DNA of 40,634 nucleotides from a virus. The stretch spans positions 1 to 40,634 of IMG/VR virus record IMGVR_UViG_3300025949_000011, one strand, 5' to 3'. The position numbers and the translations under genes are program-made. The notes under the pieces were generated by a model. The model was not told where the DNA came from, ran no database searches, and saw only the letters and a program-made list of their open reading frames with translations. The first letter of the stretch is position 1. The number at the start of each line of letters is the position of its first letter. Shown piece after piece: positions 18,797 through 26,391 of this stretch.

Positions 18797-19035
18797 TATG
18801 ACAATGCAACAACGACAGCTGCTGTGGCAGCATTAATAGTGCCGCCATTCAGCTCAATCGGCAGGATAGTTCCTGCTGGCATAGTCGTCTTGAAATCTAC
18901 TGGCGTTCCGCCAAGCGTCTTAGCAATGGTGAGCTGCCCAGCTGTGACGATGAGAATCGCTCTACATGTTACTAACGTGGTGTCAGACGGGGTAACTGCG
19001 GCGAAATTGGGATAAGTCGCGAAATTAAGTTGCAT
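18796..19035 (-). CDS. Small beta-rich conserved phage protein (79 aa)
   Basis: The segment AVTPSDTTLVTCRAILIVTAGQLTIAKTLGGTPVDFKTTMPAGTILPIELNGG and the Ala/Val-rich end match a widespread small phage family that is encoded near terminase and portal. The function is unknown; an accessory head component is likely. Start and stop overlap both neighbours. Confidence 0.7.
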   Translation of the reverse strand: MQLNFATYPNFAAVTPSDTTLVTCRAILIVTAGQLTIAKTLGGTPVDFKTTMPAGTILPIELNGGTINAATAAVVVALS

Positions 19036-20552
19036 TATTCCTCCGCCATACGTCTGGCAGTTTGACGCTTGATTAATTCAGCTACGGTTAGCTGATGCTC
19101 AAAGCGCGGAGGGCTATCCTTCGGCTTATCTCTAGTGATCGGACGTGACATACAGCCATAACGAAGCGCATCAGCTGCATGGTCTTCGCTGTCTGTATCA
19201 ACATCCTCAGGCATATTAGGATCGTGCTGCAACGCAGGCAACGTACGAATCAAATTAGTACAGGTGCTAAATACATATAGCTGTGGAATGCCATCATCCC
19301 CGACCAGCCGCTGTCTAACTTGATCCCAGCCGCCCATTGCTCCGACCTTAGCCGTGCGCTTATTATCAGCCCTTCTCCAGTTATTGTCTAGCCTCTCTGC
19401 TATTGAAGGACCTCCGTCTTCCGTAAATGCAGCCGGGTCTAGTACTGCATCAGTCATTTTCTCTTCAGGCTTCGATAAATCCATCTCAGGCCATGTCTCT
19501 GGCTTGGTTAAATCTTTAGGTGATTGGCCACGCTCTACTAGCCTTATTCCCCTTCCTACTGTCACCGAATCCATCTTTAAACCAGTATTGGGAGTGCCGT
19601 TCCATCCATACCATTCACGGTAAACAACCAAAGCCCCGCGTGGGATATCGGTATTGTCTCCATCGCTAACCGCAAACCACAGCACACAGAACGGCTTTGC
19701 AGAGCCCCAGTCCATCGCCCTAAACCGTGCCCAATGCTCTGGAATCTCAAATGGCCTCAATATATGCCGTTCAGTAAACTCAGGGAAATAAGCCCCTTCA
19801 ATAACAGACCAATCGCCCTCTTTAATCGCTCGTACAAACTGTTTTGATCCCGCCCCTTCTAGTCTTGCTTCATAGGTTGGATCGTTGGCAATTCCGATTT
19901 TGTTATCTCTAAGTCTGGCTTTAATAAAGACTCGCCGCATATTCGAGCCATCCTCTGCATGGAATATATGGCTCCCCATTGGATACTCGTCGATTTTGAA
20001 ATGAGCACGAACCCATTGGTGCCCTGGTCCTCCAGGGTTCGCTGACGCGCGTATTCGCTTATTTGGTATTGCAACTGCGGCTCCTCTTAATCGTGCTTTC
20101 ATGCGATTGTAAGGCGTAGGAGACGCCCATAGCGCGAGTTCGTCCCATCCTATCCATGTATAGGCGTGCCCCCAGTAAAGCATCCAATCATCGTCAGAGT
20201 CCATATGACGCATTTTAAGCGTCGCCCCATTGGGCCATGTCCATGTCTTGGTTTGATTAGACCAATGCACCCCGGGGAACCAAGGCGGATAGACCTCTTT
20301 ACTACGGCTGATCAGGTCCTCTAATTCTGGGTAGGACTTACGAAATAAAATGCCATGCCAATGCTTACCATACGATCTTGGTACATCTTGAGCAAAGTCG
20401 CCCAATAGATAATCTGATTTACCGCCATAGACGGCACCGCCATAAAGCAGTTCGTCAATGAGGTCGTGCTGTATCGCCGTTAGTTGCGGCCCCGGCTGCG
20501 CTCTCCAAGGAGTCACTTTGCCGCTGCTCGACGGGGATTGGCTGGGCTGCAT
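19035..20552 (-). CDS. terL: Terminase large subunit (DNA packaging ATPase/nuclease)
   Basis: The product is 505 residues from the ATG at 20552. Visible motifs are: Walker A GGAVYGGKS (residues about 38-46); Walker B and catalytic pair WIGWDE (D137, E138); coupling motif ASANPGG (about 169-175); and the RNase H-like nuclease acidic residues in RAMDWG (D281), VLDPAAF (D372) and DSEDHAADALRYG (D457, H458). It powers DNA translocation through the portal and cuts the concatemer. The start overlaps the small-subunit gene by 98 nt, longer than other overlaps here, and no strong ribosome-binding site precedes it, suggesting coupled translation. Confidence 0.95.
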   Translation of the reverse strand: MQPSQSPSSSGKVTPWRAQPGPQLTAIQHDLIDELLYGGAVYGGKSDYLLGDFAQDVPRSYGKHWHGILFRKSYPELEDLISRSKEVYPPWFPGVHWSNQTKTWTWPNGATLKMRHMDSDDDWMLYWGHAYTWIGWDELALWASPTPYNRMKARLRGAAVAIPNKRIRASANPGGPGHQWVRAHFKIDEYPMGSHIFHAEDGSNMRRVFIKARLRDNKIGIANDPTYEARLEGAGSKQFVRAIKEGDWSVIEGAYFPEFTERHILRPFEIPEHWARFRAMDWGSAKPFCVLWFAVSDGDNTDIPRGALVVYREWYGWNGTPNTGLKMDSVTVGRGIRLVERGQSPKDLTKPETWPEMDLSKPEEKMTDAVLDPAAFTEDGGPSIAERLDNNWRRADNKRTAKVGAMGGWDQVRQRLVGDDGIPQLYVFSTCTNLIRTLPALQHDPNMPEDVDTDSEDHAADALRYGCMSRPITRDKPKDSPPRFEHQLTVAELIKRQTARRMAEE

Positions 20553-20757
20553 ATTGTCCAATGGTGCCTTGTACGGTCATGTCAGTTGCTGCTAAATCAG
20601 GCAAGCGCTTCTTAATCAGTCCAAGCGCAGCTGTCACTTGAGCTGGTGATAGTTCAATTTCTCCCATTACAAATGAATTCAACCGGTTAATGAGCTGACT
20701 TGTCCTTATTTTGGCCTTTACTTCTTCCTCATGGAAAAGGCGTTTTCTAGCTGCCAC
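20455..20757 (-). CDS. terS: Probable terminase small subunit
   Basis: The product is 100 residues. I chose the GTG at 20757, preceded by GAGGA, over a TTG five codons upstream. The helical core KIRTSQLINRLNSFVMGEIELSPAQVTAALGLIKKRLPDL matches a small-terminase-like family found directly before TerL in many podophages; a disordered, Gln/Ala/Ser-rich tail follows. The expected role is recognition of the viral packaging site. The DNA-binding element is inferred, not seen as a canonical helix-turn-helix. Confidence 0.7.
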   Translation of the reverse strand: MAARKRLFHEEEVKAKIRTSQLINRLNSFVMGEIELSPAQVTAALGLIKKRLPDLAATDMTVQGTIGQYAAQPIPVEQRQSDSLESAAGAATNGDTARPH

Positions 20758-20944
20758 GTCGATTCCTCGCAAATGCTTCTCTATCTATCTTTGGTGCACC
20801 ACAGCCATAACATTTATCACGCTTGTCTGGTGAGCCTGAATCGCCACAATATCTGCAAATGGTCTTACGTACAGTGATGGATTCTAGGATTCTGTCTTCT
20901 TTGAGATATCCAAGAGCTCCAATATTCGCTGCGGCCTTACTCAT
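20747..20944 (-). CDS. Small zinc-finger protein (65 aa)
   Basis: Residues 30-50 carry C-R-Y-C ... C-Y-G-C (two CxxC pairs about 12 residues apart), a zinc-ribbon arrangement, followed by a basic tail. It is encoded just upstream of the packaging genes and overlaps the small terminase start. The function is unknown. Confidence 0.6.
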   Translation of the reverse strand: MSKAAANIGALGYLKEDRILESITVRKTICRYCGDSGSPDKRDKCYGCGAPKIDREAFARNRRGS

Positions 20945-21125
20945 CTTGATAAGCCTCTAACTCTATTCGCTGTATAGGCAGCTTATATTTGTTGTTCTGC
21001 TGGATGCAGTCGTTATTGACGCAATGCACAATAATATGCTCGGCTTCAAAGAAATGCTGTTCGCCTATCATGCCATGTCCGCAGGTGCCGCATCTTACTA
21101 CTGGGTAATCAATTATTACTTTCAC
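20937..21125 (-). CDS. Small zinc-binding protein (62 aa), GTG start
   Basis: Residues 12-15 (CGTC) and the later pair in HCVNNDC form a CxxC...CxxxxC arrangement. It starts with GTG inside a GTGA overlap with the upstream gene's stop. Not recognised further. Confidence 0.55.
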   Translation of the reverse strand: MKVIIDYPVVRCGTCGHGMIGEQHFFEAEHIIVHCVNNDCIQQNNKYKLPIQRIELEAYQDE

Positions 21126-21298
21126 TGAGCCTCTACGACTGTTCCAGCTTTAATAGCTGCCTGTAGGCGTGATTTTACGCGCTTATAAGGTGGGCGTCCA
21201 GTTTTGTAGTCTTCCCAGCTATGGTAAAGGATTCCATTAATCCTAGTGGTAACCCAGACGCATTTAGCCTTACCGAAATTAACTATTTTCTGCTTCAT
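21122..21298 (-). CDS. Small basic protein (58 aa), start uncertain
   Basis: The frame encodes MKQKIVNFGKAK, then GILYHSWEDYKTGRPPYKRV and a Lys/Ala-rich helix. Its stop overlaps the next gene's GTG, which supports translation. However, the ATG directly follows the T-run of a terminator-like hairpin and has no usable ribosome-binding site, so expression may be weak, leaderless or regulated by the structure. Confidence 0.5.
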   Translation of the reverse strand: MKQKIVNFGKAKCVWVTTRINGILYHSWEDYKTGRPPYKRVKSRLQAAIKAGTVVEAQ

Positions 21299-21323
21299 AA
21301 AAAGACCCGGCTGTTACACCGGG
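21299..21323 (-). terminator. Terminator-like hairpin abutting a start codon
   Basis: On the minus strand CCCGG-TGTAACAG-CCGGG is followed by TCTTTTT and then immediately by ATG. The stem is only 5 bp but all G/C. It would separate the accessory block and the structured region from the packaging genes. Confidence 0.5.
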
Positions 21324-21602
21324 CTAAGTCATCCTGCCATATTCGGGAGAGGGTTCTTATGGCAAGGCGCGCCGACCGGTAACAACCAATCCAAAGCGCT
21401 AAAAATGGTTGCTCTATGCGCAAAATAGAGCGAATTTGGGCTGCGTTTACTCAGTCTCTCCCGATGTCACTAGTTGAACTGTTTCAGCATGCATTTGGGC
21501 CGCCCGTCTAGTCACTGCCCTAGGTCGCAAAAGTCCCGATGGTTAACCGCCGCGGCGCGAGGGAGATTCATTTTTACCAAAATGCTCATGTAAAGGCAAG
21601 GA
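21324..21602. other. Non-coding region with nested inverted repeats upstream of packaging genes
   Basis: No gene is seen here. CGGGAGAG (21344-21351) pairs with CTCTCCCG (21456-21463) and encloses CAACCA/TGGTTG and the perfect hairpin GCTCTAT-gcgcaaa-ATAGAGC. The octamer TCCCGATG occurs twice (near 21460 and 21535), and the GC-rich palindrome CCGCCGCGGCG lies near 21550. Candidates are a packaging site (cos/pac) for the terminase encoded just downstream, a structured RNA, or a regulatory leader. All base pairs are Watson-Crick, so the strand cannot be decided. Confidence 0.6.
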
Positions 21603-21800
21603 TTATCCTACGCTATATGGCTGGATAGAAAGCGGGATTTCATACCATTTGAAGCCACAATTATTACAAGTTCTTTCCATTTTATCTGGAATCTCTATAG
21701 GAAGACGACCATGACCGCCATATTCCTTTGGTAGCCATCTGGTTGCACACATCCCGCAGCCGCATTTCTCGCACTTTGATTCTGAATCATATTTTTTCAT
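21603..21800 (-). CDS. Small zinc-ribbon protein (65 aa)
   Basis: From the ATG at 21800 the protein has a cysteine set CEKCGCGMC near the start and CNNCGFKWYE near the end, which together look like one zinc ribbon around a Gly/Pro-rich middle. It starts 1 nt after the previous stop. The role is unknown. Confidence 0.6.
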   Translation of the reverse strand: MKKYDSESKCEKCGCGMCATRWLPKEYGGHGRLPIEIPDKMERTCNNCGFKWYEIPLSIQPYSVG

Positions 21801-21801
21801 T

Positions 21802-22071
21802 TTAGGTCTCTCCGTTATCTGGTGGTGCTGGTATCCAATGAGTTGGCATAGGGTCATCGTCCCAACCTAAAAACCCGTCTTCATGCCCCATACAAAAGCA
21901 GTCATTTTTTGTCACCCATCCATACATGTAGACTAGCTCATCGTTTCCATCTTCAACCGGGTTGCCGGGATACTCTCCCCACCTAGCAATGGGAGCATGG
22001 TCCCACCCATCTCGGTAAATAAATATGTCAGTCCCATCTCTCGGCGCTGTCTCTATTTTTTGCCACATCAC
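21802..22071 (-). CDS. DUF551-like phage protein (89 aa)
   Basis: The opening WQKIETAPRDGTDIFIY and the closing PTHWIPAPP are the two hallmark segments of a widespread small phage family often labelled DUF551-like. The middle carries a WGEYPGNP and YGWVTKNDCFC stretch. The function of the family is unknown. GAGGGG lies about 11 nt upstream of the start. Confidence 0.65.
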   Translation of the reverse strand: MMWQKIETAPRDGTDIFIYRDGWDHAPIARWGEYPGNPVEDGNDELVYMYGWVTKNDCFCMGHEDGFLGWDDDPMPTHWIPAPPDNGET

Positions 22072-22183
22072 TTCATTCCCCTCACTGTTAAAAAGCTGGA
22101 GCCTGCAAAACCTATATACTCGTGCCGCGCTTAACTAGTATGGCGATCACTGCAAAGGATACAGATTTCACAGGCTCACAAAC

Positions 22184-22306
22184 CTAATTCATTGCATCTA
22201 CCGCACTCCATGCGCAAAACGCCTCTTTACGTGATTTGTAAGCTACACCAGCGAGAATATAGTACATCTCACCACGGATGATCTTAAAGGTGATTTTTGG
22301 TTTCAT
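22184..22306 (-). CDS. Very small protein (40 aa)
   Basis: The frame MKPKITFKIIRGEMYYILAG continues to WSAVDAMN and starts within an ATGA overlap of the preceding gene. It is plausible as a coupled small gene; nothing else is recognised. The 112 bases downstream to 22071 hold no convincing feature. Confidence 0.5.
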   Translation of the reverse strand: MKPKITFKIIRGEMYYILAGVAYKSRKEAFCAWSAVDAMN

Positions 22307-22485
22307 AAATTCTCCGAGTTAAGCTTTTCGATGAATGCTTTGCGATCTTTATGCCATTTTTCGATGGCGCGACCATCATGCTCTGTATCTAGCAACGCCT
22401 TTGCATAGGCTAATCGGGCTTCGAGTGATTTAATGCGCATTTCTCCATTTTGCTGGAACATCTCTGGCAGGTCTTCTAGTTTCAT
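22303..22485 (-). CDS. Small helical protein (60 aa)
   Basis: Charged and predicted helical throughout (MKLEDLPEMFQQNGEMRIKS...). It shares ATGA overlaps with genes on both sides. The function is unknown. Confidence 0.55.
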   Translation of the reverse strand: MKLEDLPEMFQQNGEMRIKSLEARLAYAKALLDTEHDGRAIEKWHKDRKAFIEKLNSENL

Positions 22486-22715
22486 TTTACACCCGGCCGC
22501 TTAACATTAATAAACTGATTCATGCAGCGGTCAAACTTTACATCGGCATGACTCTTTTCAGCTTTAAGCTGGGATTGCAGCTCTGTGATCTGGTTCATAT
22601 TTGTTTCCCGATCTTCACGCATTCTTATATGTGCGGCTATCGCTAGTAATAGTGCTGCGGCAGCAACAACAAATAAGAAAAACTCCCCTATATCATGATC
22701 TGTATCATTGCTCAT
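22482..22715 (-). CDS. Single-pass membrane protein with coiled coil (77 aa)
   Basis: Residues about 11-28 (EFFLFVVAAAALLLAIAA) form one transmembrane helix, followed by a charged coiled coil (about 32-58). The shape resembles an i-spanin, but the real Rz is in the lysis cassette, so I do not assign that function. Confidence 0.55.
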   Translation of the reverse strand: MSNDTDHDIGEFFLFVVAAAALLLAIAAHIRMREDRETNMNQITELQSQLKAEKSHADVKFDRCMNQFINVKRPGVK

Positions 22716-22909
22716 TTTGTTAGAGCCTCGTATTTTCCAACTAATTCCATGCCTCTTTTGTAATAATCGGTATTTACGCGTATCTCATGATACAAAACGT
22801 CTGCCAAAAGCTTTGACATGTCTTTGCACAGCTCGCGAAGCTGGTCTAGTTCTGAAACCGAAACGTCAGTCATTGGTAACTTTGAATAAAATGCTTGTAC
22901 TGGGCTCAT
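22712..22909 (-). CDS. Small helical protein (65 aa)
   Basis: Predicted to be two helices (SVSELDQLRELCKDMSKLLADVLYHEI and DYYKRGMELVGKYEALTK). Not recognised. It ends in an ATGA overlap with the next gene. Confidence 0.55.
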   Translation of the reverse strand: MSPVQAFYSKLPMTDVSVSELDQLRELCKDMSKLLADVLYHEIRVNTDYYKRGMELVGKYEALTK

Positions 22910-22924
22910 ATGCTTTGTTTCTCT

Positions 22925-23308
22925 CTATTGGGCTTTGCCGATCTTTTTAAGCTCTTTCCATGAAGACGCCCTTAGCTTTTTAAGAAAATCGAAATCATCT
23001 TTAGATTGCGGCTGAACGTTACCGTATCGCATACAAACGATACGAGGCTGAATAACCAGAAAAGTTACAGATGGATTATCATCTTTCTCCGCCTCTTCGA
23101 TAGTCCCGTATGATCCATGAATTCCAGAAGTGCTAAACAGGCATAGATTATATTCGTTTGCCTCTCCATCGGGGAAAAGCTGCCTAAGGCCCTTCATTGA
23201 AAGGTCGTCATCCTTAGTGCCGAAAATATTGTAATGCGCTCCTGACTTATTATAAGAAGACTTCCATACCTCTGTTTCTGATGGCTCAAACATTGGTCCG
23301 CTTAACAT
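22925..23308 (-). CDS. Unknown protein (127 aa)
   Basis: A mixed alpha/beta protein with an acidic middle and a basic end (FLKKLRASSWKELKKIGKAQ). GGGAGAGA precedes the ATG. I do not recognise a family. Confidence 0.55.
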   Translation of the reverse strand: MLSGPMFEPSETEVWKSSYNKSGAHYNIFGTKDDDLSMKGLRQLFPDGEANEYNLCLFSTSGIHGSYGTIEEAEKDDNPSVTFLVIQPRIVCMRYGNVQPQSKDDFDFLKKLRASSWKELKKIGKAQ

Positions 23309-23329
23309 ACATTCTCTCCCAGAGTGGTT

Positions 23330-23524
23330 TTAGTGTTCTATTGGTGCAAATCTTTTATAAGCTTTCAACAAATACTTCTTGGTGATAAACCCAGCAGACA
23401 ATATTGTTTCTTGCCTAAACTTATCACGCCGATAATAAAACCTTGCCATCTTTGCATCTGCATAATCCGTATCGATCTTTATCACCGATTCATCATCCCT
23501 GATCCAATATCCCGCCATACTCAT
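23330..23524 (-). CDS. Small basic protein (64 aa)
   Basis: The start at 23524 (MSMAGYWIRDDE) gives an ATGA overlap with the upstream gene, so it is preferred to a longer frame. The protein is rich in Tyr, Lys and Arg. The function is unknown. Confidence 0.55.
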   Translation of the reverse strand: MSMAGYWIRDDESVIKIDTDYADAKMARFYYRRDKFRQETILSAGFITKKYLLKAYKRFAPIEH

Positions 23525-23730
23525 GCGGCTTTCCGTGTGAAATACATTTTCCACTTCTTAGCTTGCCTGGTTGCAATTGCACGGCTTGAAGCGCTGCCAC
23601 TATGTACCAATGTTGTATCGCAATAATGACCGCGGCTATCAGGAGTTTCGCGATTAGTTAATTTATGGATGGTGTATGCAAAGCCGGTTTCGGTCTTTGT
23701 GGTATGCCAAGAATAAATTACGTTGCTCAT
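23521..23730 (-). CDS. Small protein (69 aa)
   Basis: The start is supported by GGAGACGG 4 nt before the ATG. The N-terminus MSNVIYSWHTTKTETGFAYTI is beta-like and the C-terminus is a basic helix (SRAIATRQAKKWKMYFTRKA). Not recognised. Confidence 0.55.
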   Translation of the reverse strand: MSNVIYSWHTTKTETGFAYTIHKLTNRETPDSRGHYCDTTLVHSGSASSRAIATRQAKKWKMYFTRKAA

Positions 23731-23753
23731 TTCCGTCTCCAGTTATTTAGTGG

Positions 23754-23942
23754 TTATGCTTGCGCTTCAAAACCGTTTAACTTTGCAATATTCACAATCT
23801 CAATTGCCGCACTATCCGCATTCCATTTCTTTGGAGCATGCATTACGGCATATTTAACAGGATGCCTGATTGCGTCAGAATGAGACATGCCACGCTTTAA
23901 ATAAAGCACGTATTCTTGTGCGGCTCTCTCTATTCTGTTCAT
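23754..23942 (-). CDS. Small helical protein (62 aa)
   Basis: GGGAGCGG precedes the ATG. The helical N-terminus AAQEYVLYLKRGMSHSDAIRHP suggests a compact domain. The function is unknown. Confidence 0.55.
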   Translation of the reverse strand: MNRIERAAQEYVLYLKRGMSHSDAIRHPVKYAVMHAPKKWNADSAAIEIVNIAKLNGFEAQA

Positions 23943-24002
23943 GTTCCGCTCCCGCGCTGTTACTGTGGGTGATACTTTAACGAAGGCAAGGCGGTTTGTC
24001 TA

Positions 24003-24185
24003 CTAGGTACTAACCGAAATATTGCGAACTGCTTCACGTTTTGCACGTCTGGCCTCACCTGACTTAATCCCGGCCTGTTTGTAATGCTCGCTGGATCGGC
24101 GTTTCTGTTGCCCCTTCTTGCTGCCGCCAATCTTCCCGCCTTCGCTCCACTTTCTTTGCAATTCTTCGATGTTTATCTGTTTCAT
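24003..24185 (-). CDS. Small very basic protein (60 aa)
   Basis: Lys/Arg-rich, with GGKIGGSKKGQQKRR and EARRAKREAVR; nucleic-acid binding is possible but unproven. A perfect TATAAT lies 6 nt before the ATG, so if that box is used the mRNA would be leaderless. Confidence 0.5.
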   Translation of the reverse strand: MKQINIEELQRKWSEGGKIGGSKKGQQKRRSSEHYKQAGIKSGEARRAKREAVRNISVST

Positions 24186-24191
24186 TGCTCA

Positions 24192-24197
24192 ATTATA
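24192..24197 (-). promoter_or_regulatory. Candidate -10 box (TATAAT) in a 113-nt intergenic gap
   Basis: A consensus TATAAT lies 6 nt upstream of the ATG at 24185, the same spacing as for the HTH gene at 32017. No convincing -35 hexamer is found 15-18 nt upstream, so this could be chance or an activator-dependent promoter. Confidence 0.35.
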
Positions 24198-24298
24198 CAC
24201 GAACGGGGTTGTGTTCTGTTGGGAATTATGGATAATAGCTGCCATTACAGCGAATCTTTCTGCCGAAGTTTGTAGACTGATTCCAGAGACAAGCGCAT

Positions 24299-24490
24299 TT
24301 AAGAGCTTCCGGACTTACTTGCGCTTTCTTTTAAGAGATAAGTTTCTGATATTGGAATAATCCTAACGCCAGGATAGTTTTCCTTAAATGCCTCGACCAT
24401 ATTGTCAGGCACAATGAAGGTATGAGGGTAATCTGGTGCCGCCGCATAGGTATCTACCAATCTTTGAATAATCGCGTTCATGTCAACCAT
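24299..24490 (-). CDS. Small protein (63 aa)
   Basis: The ATG at 24490 has AGGAG 8 nt upstream and overlaps the preceding stop. The sequence HTFIVPDNMVEAFKENYPGVRIIPI is a compact alpha/beta pattern. The function is unknown. Confidence 0.55.
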   Translation of the reverse strand: MVDMNAIIQRLVDTYAAAPDYPHTFIVPDNMVEAFKENYPGVRIIPISETYLLKESASKSGSS

Positions 24491-24809
24491 TTACCGGCTC
24501 CTGTAGTGCGTTTAAAGCCTCTTTAACCCAGCCTATAGCCTCTCCAGACTCAATATGCTGCGCTGTAACGCGAAATGGCCTATACCCTGCCAGTATGAGC
24601 AGATTAGCCTTTACGCAGTCCCTAGTGATTCCTATGCCGGTAGAATGACCTCCCTTAACCCATACTGCGCCTTCACAATCAACTGTGATATCTGGCTTGA
24701 TGAAAAAGTCTACCCGGAACTTACGTCCGGGAATCAAGGTAGCTTCACGCACAAACTCGATCTTTTCAGCGCGCAGGTGGAGGGCGAGCAGTTCTTCAAG
24801 CTTGCTCAT
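24483..24809 (-). CDS. Vsr/DUF559-like PD-(D/E)XK nuclease
   Basis: The product is 108 residues. The pattern LLALHLRAEKIEFVREATLIPGRKFRVDFFIKPDITVDCEGAVWVKGGHSTGIGITRDCVKANLLILAGYRPFRVT fits small Vsr/DUF559-type endonucleases: an acidic residue in RVDF, then D-x-x-V-D-C-E-G-A-V-W, the His of GGHS, and a C-terminal D-x-x-K-x-N with L-x-G-Y-x-x-x-R. In the family these act on branched or damaged DNA. A role in recombination or host DNA degradation is inferred. Confidence 0.7.
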   Translation of the reverse strand: MSKLEELLALHLRAEKIEFVREATLIPGRKFRVDFFIKPDITVDCEGAVWVKGGHSTGIGITRDCVKANLLILAGYRPFRVTAQHIESGEAIGWVKEALNALQEPVNG

Positions 24810-25042
24810 GCTGGGTTAAGATCTTCTGGGCTCCAGCCATCCGCCCCGCCATCCTCCCAGTTATCAGCAATTGTTACATTGATAATCTGCCGACAATTAT
24901 CCCAATTTATTCCAGTAACTATATATTCCTCTGGCCAATCGCCAGCATATTCGTGTGAAGAATCAACCTTCACCATCATACCGACCTCTAAGGGTCTGCC
25001 ATGCACGAATACAAACATTTTTAATTCATCTGTGCCATTCAT
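24806..25042 (-). CDS. Small conserved phage protein (78 aa)
   Basis: The ATG at 25042 has GGAG 6 nt upstream and overlaps the stop of the zinc-finger gene before it. The chain has a beta-barrel-like core (VHGRPLEVGMMVKVDSSHEY) and ends DGWSPEDLNPA. The function is unknown. Confidence 0.55.
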   Translation of the reverse strand: MNGTDELKMFVFVHGRPLEVGMMVKVDSSHEYAGDWPEEYIVTGINWDNCRQIINVTIADNWEDGGADGWSPEDLNPA

Positions 25043-25212
25043 TTTCGGCTCCAAACATGTGACTTGTCTCTCTTCCATCCTTGGCTTTTGAGTTCGTTTT
25101 CGGTGAGGCACATTCGAAGCGTTGGCGTTGCTTGCGTGCGATGTAGGTGAAATTGATCAACTGCATAGAACGATTTGCAAAAGGGACAGAACGTACACTG
25201 AGCTGGCTTCAT
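25039..25212 (-). CDS. Small zinc-finger protein (57 aa)
   Basis: The frame starts MKPAQCTFCPFCKSFYAVDQFHLHRTQ, with CxxCxxC and two nearby histidines that could complete a zinc site, and ends RDKSHVWSRK. Both ends share ATGA overlaps with neighbours, which fixes the start and stop. Confidence 0.6.
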   Translation of the reverse strand: MKPAQCTFCPFCKSFYAVDQFHLHRTQATPTLRMCLTENELKSQGWKRDKSHVWSRK

Positions 25213-25544
25213 TCTGATTTCTTAAAGTCTTCAGATGGGCAAAACCAATCGTCTTTAATTATATGGCCGATTGAATGAACGCCATTATGCTCTGCTCTAA
25301 CACGGATGGATTTCCCAGGTAAATCACTCCACTCGGTAACGCCTGCTATCTCCATGCAGCGCCAAATAAAATGTCCTGCTGGTGATTCTAATGTGTGATG
25401 CTTAAAGCTCTTTGGCAAATATAGAGAATACCCGCCGAATCCTTGACCACTACCACCATAGTCTAAAGTTAGCCATGCAGATAAAAGTCCGTGATCATCT
25501 GATGTAATTCTAGCAGATTCAATAATTGCGTTTTGCTCTTTCAT
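25209..25544 (-). CDS. Conserved phage protein (111 aa)
   Basis: The stretch SAWLTLDYGGSGQGFGGYSLYLP and the end GHIIKDDWFCPSEDF are characteristic of a conserved small family of phage accessory proteins whose function is not known to me. The start at 25544 (MKEQNAII) gives an ATGA overlap. Confidence 0.65.
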   Translation of the reverse strand: MKEQNAIIESARITSDDHGLLSAWLTLDYGGSGQGFGGYSLYLPKSFKHHTLESPAGHFIWRCMEIAGVTEWSDLPGKSIRVRAEHNGVHSIGHIIKDDWFCPSEDFKKSE

Positions 25545-25714
25545 TTCGTTCTCCAAACTATATGTTTCGGCTCTTCCACTATCGCTAAAGGCGGCTCTGT
25601 TGAGATTTCAATCTCTTCCCAAATAGAGCCGTATTCGTTACGTACTTTTCTGATAACAGCATAATCGCCTAGGTGAGAGGACTTAATTGTTTCTTTTAGA
25701 ATCTCTTCACTCAT
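25541..25714 (-). CDS. Small acidic protein (57 aa)
   Basis: The start at 25714 (MSEEILKE) gives an ATGA overlap. Glu-rich and unrecognised. Confidence 0.5.
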   Translation of the reverse strand: MSEEILKETIKSSHLGDYAVIRKVRNEYGSIWEEIEISTEPPLAIVEEPKHIVWRTK

Positions 25715-25992
25715 TTTTTTGTTTTCTTCCCACAAGTACATTCAAATGCAACTAATTCAATTTTATGAGCACTAGAGAGCTTGGCTATTTTGCCGCAGTT
25801 AGTGCAGGTTAATGTCTGTTCCGTTTCATCTCTCTCACCGGGTGGAGGGATTATAATTGATTCAATTGCATCAGCCCATTCATCCCTATCCATGCCATCG
25901 GGGCTAATTTCATCATATGGTGGCTTATGCCGTAAAAACTTAACGCACTCCGCCAGACGCTGTGAAAGCTCTATTGTTTCTACTGTTTTCAT
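25711..25992 (-). CDS. Zinc-ribbon protein (93 aa)
   Basis: The helical N-terminus (SQRLAECVKFLRHKPPYDEI) is followed by a C-terminal zinc ribbon with CTNCGKIAK and CTCGKKTKK. Overlaps both neighbours by 4 nt. The function is unknown. Confidence 0.6.
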   Translation of the reverse strand: MKTVETIELSQRLAECVKFLRHKPPYDEISPDGMDRDEWADAIESIIIPPPGERDETEQTLTCTNCGKIAKLSSAHKIELVAFECTCGKKTKK

Positions 25993-26171
25993 CGAATCAC
26001 CAATTCTGCACTGTCGACAGTGCCATACTGCTCAATAAATTCTACTGCCTTCATGGTTGCCTCTGATGGAGTTTCTCCAGTAAAGAACTGCTGCGTATCG
26101 TTGAATATAAACTCACACACCCATGTGTTGTTATCAGTTCTTCTAACGTCTAGTTTGAGCTTATTGCTCAT
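25989..26171 (-). CDS. Small protein (60 aa)
   Basis: Reads as a beta-beta-alpha fold (VRRTDNNTWVCEFIFND then PSEATMKAVEFIEQYG). Not recognised. Coupled to neighbours by ATGA overlaps. Confidence 0.55.
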   Translation of the reverse strand: MSNKLKLDVRRTDNNTWVCEFIFNDTQQFFTGETPSEATMKAVEFIEQYGTVDSAELVIR

Positions 26172-26389
26172 TTCAATTCCTCCAGATATTTACGTGCTTG
26201 CTCTATCATCCACTCAGCGTCGCAAACTCGGTCGAGCTTTTCATCGTATGACTGCCCCTTCTCGGCAATCTCTACCAGCAGCTCTATTGCTTTTATTGCC
26301 TTCCTAATTGGCACCGTATCATCACCAGTAAGGGCTATTTCATCGCTAATATGCGTCAACTCAGCTATCAGCGCTTGTGCTTTTTTCAT
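26168..26389 (-). CDS. Small helical protein (73 aa)
   Basis: An all-helical charged protein with a possible coiled coil (IRKAIKAIELLVEIAEKG). The function is unknown. Confidence 0.55.
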   Translation of the reverse strand: MKKAQALIAELTHISDEIALTGDDTVPIRKAIKAIELLVEIAEKGQSYDEKLDRVCDAEWMIEQARKYLEELK

Positions 26390-26391
26390 TT

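Noticed and set aside
22482-22715. Membrane-anchored coiled-coil protein as a second Rz-type spanin
   Set aside because: Similar topology only; the lysis cassette already has an Rz/Rz1 pair and no overlapping lipoprotein gene is found here.
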